From Brevibacterium zhoupengii (lineage in GTDB: Bacteria; Actinomycetota; Actinomycetes; Actinomycetales; Brevibacteriaceae): a stretch of 64,000 nucleotides of DNA. The translations under genes were made by a program, and so were the position numbers. Shown piece after piece: positions 50,797 through 58,253 of the stretch; positions within the stretch are counted from its first letter, which is position 1, and every line of letters begins with the position of its first letter. The notes under the pieces are model-generated. The model was not told the DNA's origin, made no database searches, and worked only from the letters and a program-made list of their open reading frames with translations. The DNA is taken from assembly GCF_021117425.1 (NCBI RefSeq), contig NZ_CP088298.1, positions 744,001 to 808,000 of the forward strand, given 5' to 3'.

Positions 50797-50835
50797 CTAA
50801 CTGTGCACAGATATGCTATATGTGTAAGCAGTTAG
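50797..50835. promoter_or_regulatory. Inverted repeat in AbiE promoter
   Basis: CTAACTG (50797-50803) and CAGTTAG (50829-50835) are a perfect dyad with 25 bases between; the AT-rich centre contains ATATGCTATATGTG. It ends 9 bases before the AbiEi start codon. AbiEi antitoxins bind inverted repeats over their promoters, so this is a probable autoregulatory operator. Confidence 0.5.
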
Positions 50836-50844
50836 GAAATAGCG

Positions 50845-51423
50845 ATGCCGAATACAGCACTCCCTGCAACCTTCACGCTCAAGGACGCGCTCCTGGCCGG
50901 CGTGCAGAAGCACCATGTGTACACGCTGCTCGAGCAGGGCGAAATCGAGAGAGTAGGGCGAGGGGTCTACATGCGCCCTGGTGTCATTGATCCCGCGTTT
51001 ACGTCCCTCGCGGCAGCGACGGTCGCGCAAGAATCCGCCACTTTATGTCTTACCAGTGCCCTCGTTCACCACGATCTGAGCGATGCGATACCGTTCGAAT
51101 CAACCATTGCTCTGCCTCGCGGCACCCGCCCTCCTTCGGGGATTGCCAACGTGAAATGGCACAGTTTCGATTCATCGACCTTCAGTATTGGGCGTGAGCA
51201 GATCACGATCGACAATGAACTTTCAGTTTCGGTCTATTCGTCAGAGCGCACCATCATCGACTGCTTCCGTCTCATGCACATCGAGGGAAACGATGTTGCC
51301 CATGAGGCACTTCGCCGCTGGCTGCGTCGCCGTGGCAATACTCCATCGGCCTTGCTGAAAACTGCGTCATCGTTCCCGAAGGCACTGCCGAAACTCCGAA
51401 TCGCACTGGACGTGTTGCTATGA
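50845..51423 (+). CDS. AbiEi antitoxin of type IV toxin-antitoxin system
   Basis: 192 residues. The N-terminal winged helix has FTLKDALLAGVQKHHVYTLLEQGEIERVGRGVYMRP, then LCLTSALVHHDLSDAIPFESTIALPRGTRPP and the C-terminal antitoxin region with VYSSERTIIDCFRLM and HEALRRWLRRRGNTPSALLKTA. It represses its own promoter and counteracts the AbiEii nucleotidyltransferase. Overlaps the toxin gene by ATGA. Local GC is lower than in neighbours, in line with horizontal transfer. Confidence 0.87.
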   Translation: MPNTALPATFTLKDALLAGVQKHHVYTLLEQGEIERVGRGVYMRPGVIDPAFTSLAAATVAQESATLCLTSALVHHDLSDAIPFESTIALPRGTRPPSGIANVKWHSFDSSTFSIGREQITIDNELSVSVYSSERTIIDCFRLMHIEGNDVAHEALRRWLRRRGNTPSALLKTASSFPKALPKLRIALDVLL

Positions 51424-52328
51424 CACCTCCTGTTCCACCCAGAGACAGCCCTGCGGGGCGGGCGTACAACGATCTGCGCAATTTGGCGCAACGGCATCAG
51501 CGTGACCCGGCTGAGTACATCACTTTGTATGCGTTGGAAGGCCTCCTCGCGCGCATCGCGGCTTCTGAATTTTCACCCGACTTCGTACTCAAAGGTGGAG
51601 TGCTCATGGCGGCCTTTGCCTCTCGCAGACCCACACGCGACGTAGGCCTGGCCGCATCTGGCTTTCCCAACGACGTACCTGAGGTAGAGCAACGGATTCG
51701 GAAAATTGCCGCGATCACGATTGCGGATGGCCTGGAATTCGACCCGAACTCGGTGCGCGGCGAGCCGATTCGAGATGAAGCCAATTACACAGGTGTTCGT
51801 GTGAAGGTCGTTGCGCAACTGGCAACTGCCAAGGTGGCGCTCCATGTTGATATCAACTTTGGTGACCCGATCTGGCCTGCCCCGACAGAGACTGAGCTGC
51901 CGCTTCTCCTCGGCGGCACACTGCGATTAACTGGTTACCCAGACCACATGGTGCTCGCTGAAAAGATCGTGACTGCGATCGAACGTGGTGAACTGAACAC
52001 TCGTTGGCGCGATTTCACGGATATTGTCGCGATTGCGCGCACTCGCAGGATTCGAGGGTCGGACCTGCGGCAAGGTATTGATGCCGTCGCCAACCATCGG
52101 AATGTTGAGGTGGAACCGCTTGAGTCCTTGCTGGGAGCAATGCCCAAACTGGTGCAGCTCAAATGGGAAAATTGGAGAAAGCGGCAACGGTTGGAGAGCA
52201 CCACTCCGGAGAGCTTCCGTGAATTGCTGACTGCGTGCTTCGCCTTCGCCGATCCGGCACTTGCGTCACGCGTGGAACACCTCCAATGGGACCCAGTGGC
52301 GCAGAGGTGGAGGGACCTGCCCAGCTGA
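51420..52328 (+). CDS. AbiEii-type nucleotidyltransferase toxin, altered active site
   Basis: 302 residues. FVLKGGVLMAAFASRRPTRDVGLAA is motif I of AbiEii, where the family has Asp-x-Asp (RxTxDxDL). Here Asp74 is kept but the second Asp is Gly76 (GGC at 51645-51647; GAC to GGC is one change). Later motifs are present: MVLAEKIVTAIERG and RWRDFTDIVAIARTR. AbiEii toxins transfer nucleotides, for instance to tRNA acceptor ends, and act in phage abortive infection. The loss of a metal-binding Asp should weaken or abolish activity, so the operon may be detoxified although the gene is full length. Confidence 0.85.
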   Translation: MTPPVPPRDSPAGRAYNDLRNLAQRHQRDPAEYITLYALEGLLARIAASEFSPDFVLKGGVLMAAFASRRPTRDVGLAASGFPNDVPEVEQRIRKIAAITIADGLEFDPNSVRGEPIRDEANYTGVRVKVVAQLATAKVALHVDINFGDPIWPAPTETELPLLLGGTLRLTGYPDHMVLAEKIVTAIERGELNTRWRDFTDIVAIARTRRIRGSDLRQGIDAVANHRNVEVEPLESLLGAMPKLVQLKWENWRKRQRLESTTPESFRELLTACFAFADPALASRVEHLQWDPVAQRWRDLPS

Positions 52329-52375
52329 GCAACCCCTCAAGACCGAGACGGCGGCCATGTGGGAAGATTGAAGGC

Positions 52376-53455
52376 GTGTCGAAAATTCTTGAGATCCTGA
52401 CCCCGGAAGGCCTGCCGCCACTGGCCGAACGCCCCGGTGTCTCCTTCATCATGCCGGTCCTCAACGAGGCCGAGCACATTGCCAAAGCGATCACGACGAT
52501 CCTGGCCCAGGAGTATGAGGGAGACAAGGAAATCGTCCTTGCCCTCGGGCCCTCGACCGACGACACGAACCGCATCATTGCGGACATGGCAGCCAACGAT
52601 CCGAGGATCCAGACCGTTGACAACCCGCAGGCTGCAACGCCGATCGGCCTCAACCTCGCCATCGCCGCGACCCATCACCCGGTGATCATCCGCGTCGACG
52701 CACACTCCGGCCTGCGCACCGACTACACCAAGCAGGCCATCGACACCCTGCTCCAGACCCAGGCCGCGAACTGCGGGGGACTCATGCTCGCCCGCGGTCA
52801 CACCTCCTTCCAGAAGGCCGTGGCCCGGGCCTACATGTCACCGGTCGGCCTCGGCGGTCCTGCCTACCATTCCGGGGACGAAGCGGGCGAGGCCGAGTCG
52901 GCCTACCTCGGCGTCTACCGTCGTGAGGTCTTCGACCACCTCGGCGGCTTTGATGAAGGCATCAAACGTGGACAGGACTGGGAACTCAACCTGCGCATCC
53001 GCAACGCGGGCGGGCGCATCTGGTTCAACCCGGACATGGAGGTCACCTACTGGCCACGTGACTCGTGGTCGAAGATCACCCAGCAGTTCTGGGCCACCGG
53101 CATCTGGCGCGCTGAACTCATCCGTCGCTACGGATCGGCCAACTCGCTGCGCTACTTCGCGCCACCGGTGCTCGTCCTCGGGATGGGCGCCAGCGTCATC
53201 GAAGCCCTCCTGCAGCTCACGGGGCGGACGAAGACATGGCCGAAATTCCTGCGCCGCTTCACCTCTCTGGTCCACGTCCCCAGCTTGGGATACGTGTCAG
53301 CAATCCTCGCGACCGCCTCGGCGGCGAAGGACTGCGGACGACGCGAACGCGCCTGGTTCGGCCTCATCCTGCCCACCATGCATCTGTGCTGGGGCGCCGG
53401 CTTCCTGCGGGGGCTGGTCACCGGGGCCGGATCGACGAAGGACGGCAGTCGTTGA
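52376..53455 (+). CDS. Family 2 glycosyltransferase, ExoA-like
   Basis: 359 residues from a GTG start with GAAGATTGAAGG upstream. VSFIMPVLNEAEHIAKAITTILAQ is the GT2 start, IVLALGPSTDDTNRII and IIRVDAHSGLRTDYTKQAI hold the Asp of the DxD-like site, and GGFDEGIKRGQDWELNLRIRNAGGRIWF the acceptor-site ED/QDW region. A C-terminal pair of hydrophobic stretches (PPVLVLGMGASVIEALLQL and FGLILPTMHLCWGAGFL) suggests membrane attachment. It resembles ExoA-type enzymes of exopolysaccharide synthesis. Overlaps the next gene by TTGA. Confidence 0.87.
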   Translation: MSKILEILTPEGLPPLAERPGVSFIMPVLNEAEHIAKAITTILAQEYEGDKEIVLALGPSTDDTNRIIADMAANDPRIQTVDNPQAATPIGLNLAIAATHHPVIIRVDAHSGLRTDYTKQAIDTLLQTQAANCGGLMLARGHTSFQKAVARAYMSPVGLGGPAYHSGDEAGEAESAYLGVYRREVFDHLGGFDEGIKRGQDWELNLRIRNAGGRIWFNPDMEVTYWPRDSWSKITQQFWATGIWRAELIRRYGSANSLRYFAPPVLVLGMGASVIEALLQLTGRTKTWPKFLRRFTSLVHVPSLGYVSAILATASAAKDCGRRERAWFGLILPTMHLCWGAGFLRGLVTGAGSTKDGSR

Positions 53456-54396
53456 GCAAGAAGAATCGTCGGTACGGTCGCAGCGAACGTGAACAGAACG
53501 CTCGCGCACAGGCCGGAAGCGAACAGCCTGCCGAAGATGCGCTCGAGAGCGGGCGTGGTCCTGTGCCAGAACGTGGTCCGGTGCCCGAGCGTCCGGCGCC
53601 GAAGAGCTTCAACGCTCCGCTGTGGGCCGGCATCATCGTCGTCATCGCAGTCCTCGCCGTCCTCGGCTTCAACATGTTCGGCAGCAAAGCCCAACTGACC
53701 GTGGACGCGCTCGAAAAGCCCGTGGTCGCCGCCCTCGACGGCGGTTCCGAGGTCTACCCGGCGAACTCTAAGTTCTCCTTCACCGAGAACGCGAAGTTCG
53801 GGTACCTGCCCGCACCGACACTGTCGGAACTCGGCGATGGCACCATCGTCGCCGCTAATCCGAAGTCCGCGCCCAAGGCGATGGGGCTCGAGGATGACCT
53901 GTCCTCGCTGGATCGTGATTCGTTCCTGGACCAGGACATCAAGCCTCCGCGCAAGAACACCGCACCCGGTGAGCCCATCACCTGGGACCAGATGGTCGAT
54001 GAGATGTCTGGAGCCACCGTGCTCATGCCCCTGATCGAATCGCCCGAGGTCGCGGCCCCAGCGCTGAAGAAGATCGCCGAGGCTGACATCGCCGATTCGA
54101 CGATCGTGCGCACCGATGATGCCGAGGTCGCCAAGGCCGCATCCGACGCCGAGGTGGCCGTGATGTTCACCGGTGATCCGACGGCAACATCAAAGCAGTC
54201 GTTGTCCGAGGCGGGGTACACGATGATGGCTGTCGATGCGGCAGATGCTTCGACCTGGACCGGCTCGGATCTCGACATCTGGGTCACAGGGGTCAAGGAT
54301 GAGAAGCAGCTGAAGAAACTCGCCGAGGCTGGGATCTTCGGAGCCCTGAGCACCAACCCGTACTCCATCCAGCCTTCAGAAGTGAAGTCCAACTGA
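53452..54396 (+). CDS. Membrane-anchored protein with degenerate GDPD-like domain
   Basis: 314 residues from a TTG start overlapping the glycosyltransferase stop, with GAAGGA upstream. A 50-residue charged, Pro-rich N-terminus (RGPVPE repeated) precedes one membrane helix at about 57-76, so the rest is outside. The outer part ends with LDIWVTGVKDEKQLKKLAEAGIFGALSTNPYSI, the classic last strand-helix of glycerophosphodiester phosphodiesterases, but the HRG start and catalytic Glu/His motifs are not visible. It may be an inactive relative that binds a cell-surface polymer. Function uncertain; linked to glycan synthesis only by context. Confidence 0.6.
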   Translation: MSKKNRRYGRSEREQNARAQAGSEQPAEDALESGRGPVPERGPVPERPAPKSFNAPLWAGIIVVIAVLAVLGFNMFGSKAQLTVDALEKPVVAALDGGSEVYPANSKFSFTENAKFGYLPAPTLSELGDGTIVAANPKSAPKAMGLEDDLSSLDRDSFLDQDIKPPRKNTAPGEPITWDQMVDEMSGATVLMPLIESPEVAAPALKKIAEADIADSTIVRTDDAEVAKAASDAEVAVMFTGDPTATSKQSLSEAGYTMMAVDAADASTWTGSDLDIWVTGVKDEKQLKKLAEAGIFGALSTNPYSIQPSEVKSN

Positions 54397-54429
54397 AATT
54401 CTGTATGACACCAACGATCAGGAGATGAC

Positions 54430-54891
54430 ATGACACAGCCCATCGGCAACCCCTCGCACATCGGAAACCTCGACGCCGCGCAGCTCGGCCCACAGCCGAC
54501 CTACCTGCCCGATGACCATGCAGATGTGGAGGCGAAGAAGCGCATCGACGCCGGCGAAGAGCCCATCGACATCGTCGCTGGCCTGCCTGCCTCATCCCTG
54601 GCCTGGGCGATCCTGGCCGATGAAGCACACAGCGAGGGCCGCCTCGTCGACTCCTACGCCTATGCCCGCGTCGGCTACCACCGTGGTCTCGATGCGCTGC
54701 GTGCCGCCGGGTGGCGTGGAGCCGGTCCGATCCCGTGGAAGCACGAGATCAACCGCGGATTCCTGCGCGCGCTCAATGCTCTGGGTCGTGCCGCCGGTGC
54801 GATCGGCGAAGGTGAAGAAGCTGCTCGGATCGAAGAGTTCCTGCGCTCGTCCGACCCGGCCGCCATCGATGCGATTGCGGCGGGGGAGTAG
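54430..54891 (+). CDS. DUF3151 family protein
   Basis: 153 residues. PTYLPDDHADVEAKKRIDAGEEPIDIVAGLPASSLAWAILADEA and SYAYARVGYHRGLDALRAAGWRGAGPIPWKHEINRGFLRAL match the actinobacteria-specific DUF3151 family; soluble, all-helical, function unknown. CAGGAGATGAC precedes the ATG. 33 bases after the preceding gene, so possibly the same transcript. Confidence 0.87.
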   Translation: MTQPIGNPSHIGNLDAAQLGPQPTYLPDDHADVEAKKRIDAGEEPIDIVAGLPASSLAWAILADEAHSEGRLVDSYAYARVGYHRGLDALRAAGWRGAGPIPWKHEINRGFLRALNALGRAAGAIGEGEEAARIEEFLRSSDPAAIDAIAAGE

Positions 54892-54911
54892 GGGCGAGGG
54901 CTTCTAGATTG

Positions 54912-55682
54912 CTACTGGGCTGTGTAGCCGCCATCGACTGGCAACACTGCGCCAGTGATGAAGGCTGCTTCATCTGAGGCGAGGAACAGTGTGGCGTAGG
55001 CAACGTCCTCAGGTTTTCCCAACCGACCGATCGGATGTTTTGCGCCCATTAACTCCTTGTAGGCATTGAGTCCTCCAGGTCCCCGAGACCCGAGCTCTTT
55101 TACCAACGGAGTCAAAATCGTGCCTGGAGCCACAGCATTCACCCGAATGCTGTCCTTGCCGTAGGTCACCGCATCCTGTTTGGTCAAAGCAACGACGGCT
55201 CCCTTGGCGGCGTGATACGGCGTCAATTCTTGTGACCCTACCAATCCATAGATGGACGCGAAGTTCACGATCGAGCCGCCACCTGCATTCTTGAGATGCG
55301 GGACGGTGTGTTTGGTCATGAAGAACAGGCCCTTGACATCCACACCCAAAACTGCATCGAGCTCTGCCTCTGAGACTTCGTGTGTAGGTTTGTCCGCACC
55401 GGTTACACCAGCGTTATTGATCAAGACATCAATTTGTCCAAACGCCTGAACAACTTCGTCGACGGCGGAACCTACTTGTGCCTCGTTGGAAATATCCACT
55501 TTCCAGAACTTGGCTGTTCCACCTTCAGCTTCGATTGCTGCGATTGTCTGCTCTCCACCGTTTTCGTCTATGTCAATGACCGCCACCGATGCACCCTCAC
55601 GGGCATAGAGCTCAGATTGAGTGCGGCCCATTCCTGCCGCACCGCCGGTGATGATAGCCACCTTATTTTTTAGTCGATTCAT
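54912..55682 (-). CDS. SDR-family oxidoreductase (3-hydroxysteroid/glucose dehydrogenase type)
   Basis: 256 residues with TGGAAGMGRTQSELYAREGA, Asp in VIDIDENGG (NAD preference), INNAGVTGADKP, NFASIYGLVGSQELTPYHAAKGA and the C-terminal FLASDEAAFITGAVLPVDGG, a classical SDR. The GAGGGACC site precedes the ATG at 55682. Its third-position GC is visibly lower than in neighbours (many AT-ending codons), suggesting acquisition from elsewhere. Divergent from a truncated second SDR start at 55885, so the pair may have come together. Confidence 0.86.
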   Translation of the reverse strand: MNRLKNKVAIITGGAAGMGRTQSELYAREGASVAVIDIDENGGEQTIAAIEAEGGTAKFWKVDISNEAQVGSAVDEVVQAFGQIDVLINNAGVTGADKPTHEVSEAELDAVLGVDVKGLFFMTKHTVPHLKNAGGGSIVNFASIYGLVGSQELTPYHAAKGAVVALTKQDAVTYGKDSIRVNAVAPGTILTPLVKELGSRGPGGLNAYKELMGAKHPIGRLGKPEDVAYATLFLASDEAAFITGAVLPVDGGYTAQ

Positions 55683-55884
55683 TTGAGGTCCCTCTTCGTG
55701 AGTGAAATGTGATTCGTTACTCCACTTAGTTTGGGCCACTTGTTGTCACATCAAAGGTCTCAAATTGAGACGTTGAGTGACTCTGCAACTGTGCGAAAGT
55801 CTGTAGTGAATACGTTTCCGCCACCTCCTACTGGGCTGACTGGATCGCGGCAGCGTGAACAACACTATTGGACAGGGAGGTTCG

Positions 55885-56034
55885 ATGGGACGGTTACAGG
55901 GGAAAGTGGCCATAGTTGCCGGTGCTACTCGCGGTATTGGTTTGTCGATTGCTACACGATTTTTGGAAGAGGGTGCAAAAGGGCTCTTCCCAGATGAGGG
56001 TGTAGGTCGGCCGGGCGCGTCGGTCCGCAGATAG
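55885..56034 (+). pseudogene. Truncated SDR gene start
   Basis: ATG at 55885 with AGGGAGG upstream opens RLQGKVAIVAGATRGIGLSI and ATRFLEEGAK, the first 32 residues of an SDR. At about 55981 the sequence changes to an IS-like end and the frame stops at 56034. The remaining 220 or so residues are missing, so the gene was cut by an insertion or deletion. Confidence 0.7.
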
Positions 56035-56375
56035 ACGTCGAGATCTCCCGACGACGGAGGTTCCTACGCCATCCATCCGAAAGACCTCGACGTGTCCGAC
56101 GCTACCCCGCCGGCCGGCTTCGGCCGCCCTGACCTGACCGCCTTCGCGTCTTATCCCAATCGACTCTGATCGGGTCTGCTGATCCTCTCGACGAGAACGC
56201 AGCGACATCACAGCCACCCAACCCCGACCGTCCGGGAAGCCGGGACACGTCACATGGCCTATGCTGCGGGCGTGTCGAGTGGGTCGTCCAGGGGCTACGC
56301 AGGAGCGTCGACGCGACGTGCTGAGAGCTGGTTCCAGTCGAGTACTAGCACACCGGCTACAGGCATGGCGATAGG
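55982..56375. other. IS-end-like sequence and gene-free stretch
   Basis: GGCTCTTCCCAGATGAGGGT at 55982 resembles the terminal inverted repeats of ISL3-family elements, which begin GGCTCTTC. No transposase remains. A short plus-strand frame ending FASYPNRL at about 56169 may be the tail of a lost gene. The rest up to the regulator stop at 56376 shows nothing recognisable. Confidence 0.4.
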
Positions 56376-57317
56376 TCAGGAACGGCGTCGCTCCCTACGC
56401 AGGAGGGAGCGCAGAGTCTCGGCGTTCGCGTAGCCGACCCGTAGCGCGATCTCGGCGGAGGTGAGGTCCGTGGTTGCTGAGAGGTGCCGAGCTCGCTCGA
56501 TGCGAAGCCGTTGGACGAAGCCGAGCGGAGTGAGGTTGAGCGCCGCACGGACTCGTCGTTCGAGGGTGCGCCGGCTGGTGCCGAGCGACTGCGCGACGAA
56601 GGCGACGTTGAACGGTTCGTCCAGGCGGGCGCGCACGAAGCGTTCGAACTCGACGACGATCGGGTCCTCGTGCCGGAGATGTTCGTAGGCGACGAAGGCC
56701 GCCTGCGACGGGCGCTCGTCGATGATGAGGAGCTTGGCGACGTGTTGGGCCAGGTCGGGGCTGATCGATCGCACGAGTGAGAGCGCGAGGTCGATGTGGG
56801 CGAACGCGGCGCCGGCGGTGACGAGGTTCCCGTCGACCACGACCATGGTGTCGAGATCGAGGGCGACGGTCGGATAGCGCTTCAGGAACTCCGGCCCCAG
56901 GAACCAGCTGGTCGTCGCCCGCCGATGATGCATCCGTCCGGTCTCGGCGACAGCGAACACGCCGGTGCACGCCGCGGCGATCCGGGTGGTCGCCTCGTCG
57001 AGGCGCCCGAGCGAGGCGATGACCGAACGAGCATCTCGGCTCTGGAGGGCGTCGTTGGTAGCGGCGGCCGTAAGGGTTCCAAGCGCAGGGACGACGACCA
57101 CGTCGAACTCTGCGGACTCCGACAGCGGGTGGTCCACCGACAGGGTCATCGATGCCGTCGTGGTCACTCGCCGTTTCGGTCCGAGGATGGCGAGTTTGAT
57201 CGGGTCGATCCGCGGGTCGACATCGCCGCGGGCTCCGTCGGCCACCCGCACGATGTCGATGATCGACGCGATAGCCGAACCGAAGCAGCCGTCGATCGCG
57301 ATCAGTCCGATACGCAT
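56376..57317 (-). CDS. GlxA-type transcriptional regulator (DJ-1/PfpI + AraC)
   Basis: 313 residues. The N-terminal class I amidotransferase-like domain has FDVVVVPALG and IAAACTGVFAVAETG with the Cys at the nucleophile-elbow place; the C-terminal AraC pair reads FNVAFVAQSLGTSRRTLERRV and SAEIALRVGYANAETLRSLLRR. ATG at 57317 taken; a frame opens 14 codons earlier. Divergent from the small monooxygenase gene at 57425, which it probably regulates. Confidence 0.87.
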   Translation of the reverse strand: MRIGLIAIDGCFGSAIASIIDIVRVADGARGDVDPRIDPIKLAILGPKRRVTTTASMTLSVDHPLSESAEFDVVVVPALGTLTAAATNDALQSRDARSVIASLGRLDEATTRIAAACTGVFAVAETGRMHHRRATTSWFLGPEFLKRYPTVALDLDTMVVVDGNLVTAGAAFAHIDLALSLVRSISPDLAQHVAKLLIIDERPSQAAFVAYEHLRHEDPIVVEFERFVRARLDEPFNVAFVAQSLGTSRRTLERRVRAALNLTPLGFVQRLRIERARHLSATTDLTSAEIALRVGYANAETLRSLLRRERRRS

Positions 57318-57424
57318 GACGTAAACAATAGCAATACTGCCGTATACGCCACTACCCACCGGCCCTCGCTCGTCATACGCTGAACTTGTCCCACGAAGAA
57401 CCCCGACGTCAAGGAGAGTCCCTC

Positions 57425-57736
57425 ATGTCCACACCCGCATCACTTCCGTATGCCTTCGTCGCCAAGATCGTCGCGGCCGATGGCCAGCACGACGCGGTCG
57501 CCGATCTGCTCGCCGGCGCTGTCGCACTCGCCAACGAAGAAGTAGGAACGATTGTCTGGTTCGCGGTCAGGACCCACGCCGACACCTTCTGGATCTTCGA
57601 TGCATTCCCCGACGAGGCCGCTCGCGACGCCCACGCCAACGGCGCCATCGTCGCAGCCCTGACGGCCAACCAGCACCTCCTCAGCGCAGCACCCGAGATC
57701 CTGGCGGCCGACGTCCTCGCGTCCAAGCTCCCGTAG
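57425..57736 (+). CDS. Putative quinol monooxygenase (ABM family)
   Basis: 103 residues: YAFVAKIVAADGQHDAVADLLAGAVALANEE, then TIVWFAVRTHADTFWIFDAFPDEAARDAHANG and a final helix, the dimeric ferredoxin-like ABM fold of YgiN-like monooxygenases. AAGGAGAG precedes the ATG at 57425. Substrate unknown. Divergent from the GlxA-type regulator. Confidence 0.82.
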   Translation: MSTPASLPYAFVAKIVAADGQHDAVADLLAGAVALANEEVGTIVWFAVRTHADTFWIFDAFPDEAARDAHANGAIVAALTANQHLLSAAPEILAADVLASKLP

Positions 57737-57947
57737 TCCGCCAACGCACGAGACGATCGCGCCCCGCCGAGCCGTCGCCAGGTCGCGACGCAACGCCACG
57801 CTGCGTTGCCGAGCGGCGCGAGGCCTATCGGCACACGGACAGGATGCCGGCCGCGAGCGCTCAGCCGGCGAGGGTCCGTCGCAGAGGAGAGCGACGTCGG
57901 TGTCGGGCAGAGCCGTGAGGCCAGCGCATCGCGCGACCACCAGAACC

Positions 57948-57989
57948 GAACAGCCCCTGCCCTGCGTTTCCGCAGGTCAGGGGCTGTTC
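57948..57989 (-). terminator. Long hairpin behind tRNA fragment
   Basis: GAACAGCCCCTGCCCTGCG (57948-57966) pairs with 57971-57989 at 18 of 19 positions over a TTTC loop. On the minus strand it directly follows the tRNA-like 3' end, the usual place for a tRNA terminator. Confidence 0.75.
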
Positions 57990-58095
57990 GCCGGAGCCGC
58001 CTGTCGGAATCGAACCGACGACCTAATCACGTCGGCTTTGCGTCTATCGCTTGATGCGCCCACTGGGCGAACGAACCGCTGACCTGCGCAAACGC
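57964..58095. repeat. Inverted repeat flanking tRNA fragment
   Basis: 57964-57992 and the complement of 58066-58095 share about 25 of 29 bases (GCGTTT, CGCAGGTCAG, GTTCGCC). They face each other around the tRNA-like fragment, as if the region downstream of a tRNA had been copied in the opposite direction. Confidence 0.5.
57995..58024 (-). pseudogene. 3' fragment of a tRNA-Thr-like gene
   Basis: On the minus strand: AGGTC variable loop, T-stem GTCGG / TTCGATT loop / CCGAC, then acceptor strand AGGCGGC with discriminator T. This is the 3' end expected of actinobacterial tRNA-Thr (5' GCCGCCT). Upstream sequence (above 58024) cannot form anticodon or D arms and no GCCGCCT 5' strand is nearby. 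The gene is therefore only a 3' fragment, the usual scar of site-specific integration into a tRNA. Confidence 0.55.
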
Positions 58096-58253
58096 CGAGC
58101 GTGGGGGACGCCGCCATCCGGTGGTGACCGACGACGACCGACCAGTACCGACCGTTTCACCGGAGCTTGCGGCGGCGTCGAAGCCGAGCAAGCTCCATTC
58201 CTTTAGCTCACCGCGCCCTCCTCCTCGCCGGTCCCGTCGTCGTCGAAGACGTT

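Larger units (their letters stand above)
57737..58253. other. 517-base non-coding stretch with tRNA scar
   Basis: Between the monooxygenase stop and the transposase stop. Contains the hairpin at 57948, the tRNA-Thr-like fragment at 57995-58024 and an inverted repeat at 57964-58095 (listed separately). Open frames here contain LSESNRRPN and CRNRTDD, sequences that typically arise from reading a tRNA gene backwards, and are not genes. Confidence 0.6.

Noticed and set aside
57900-58082. Short frames with SESNRRPN and CRNRTDD endings
   Set aside because: Typical false proteins from reading through tRNA sequence backwards; explained by the tRNA-Thr-like fragment.
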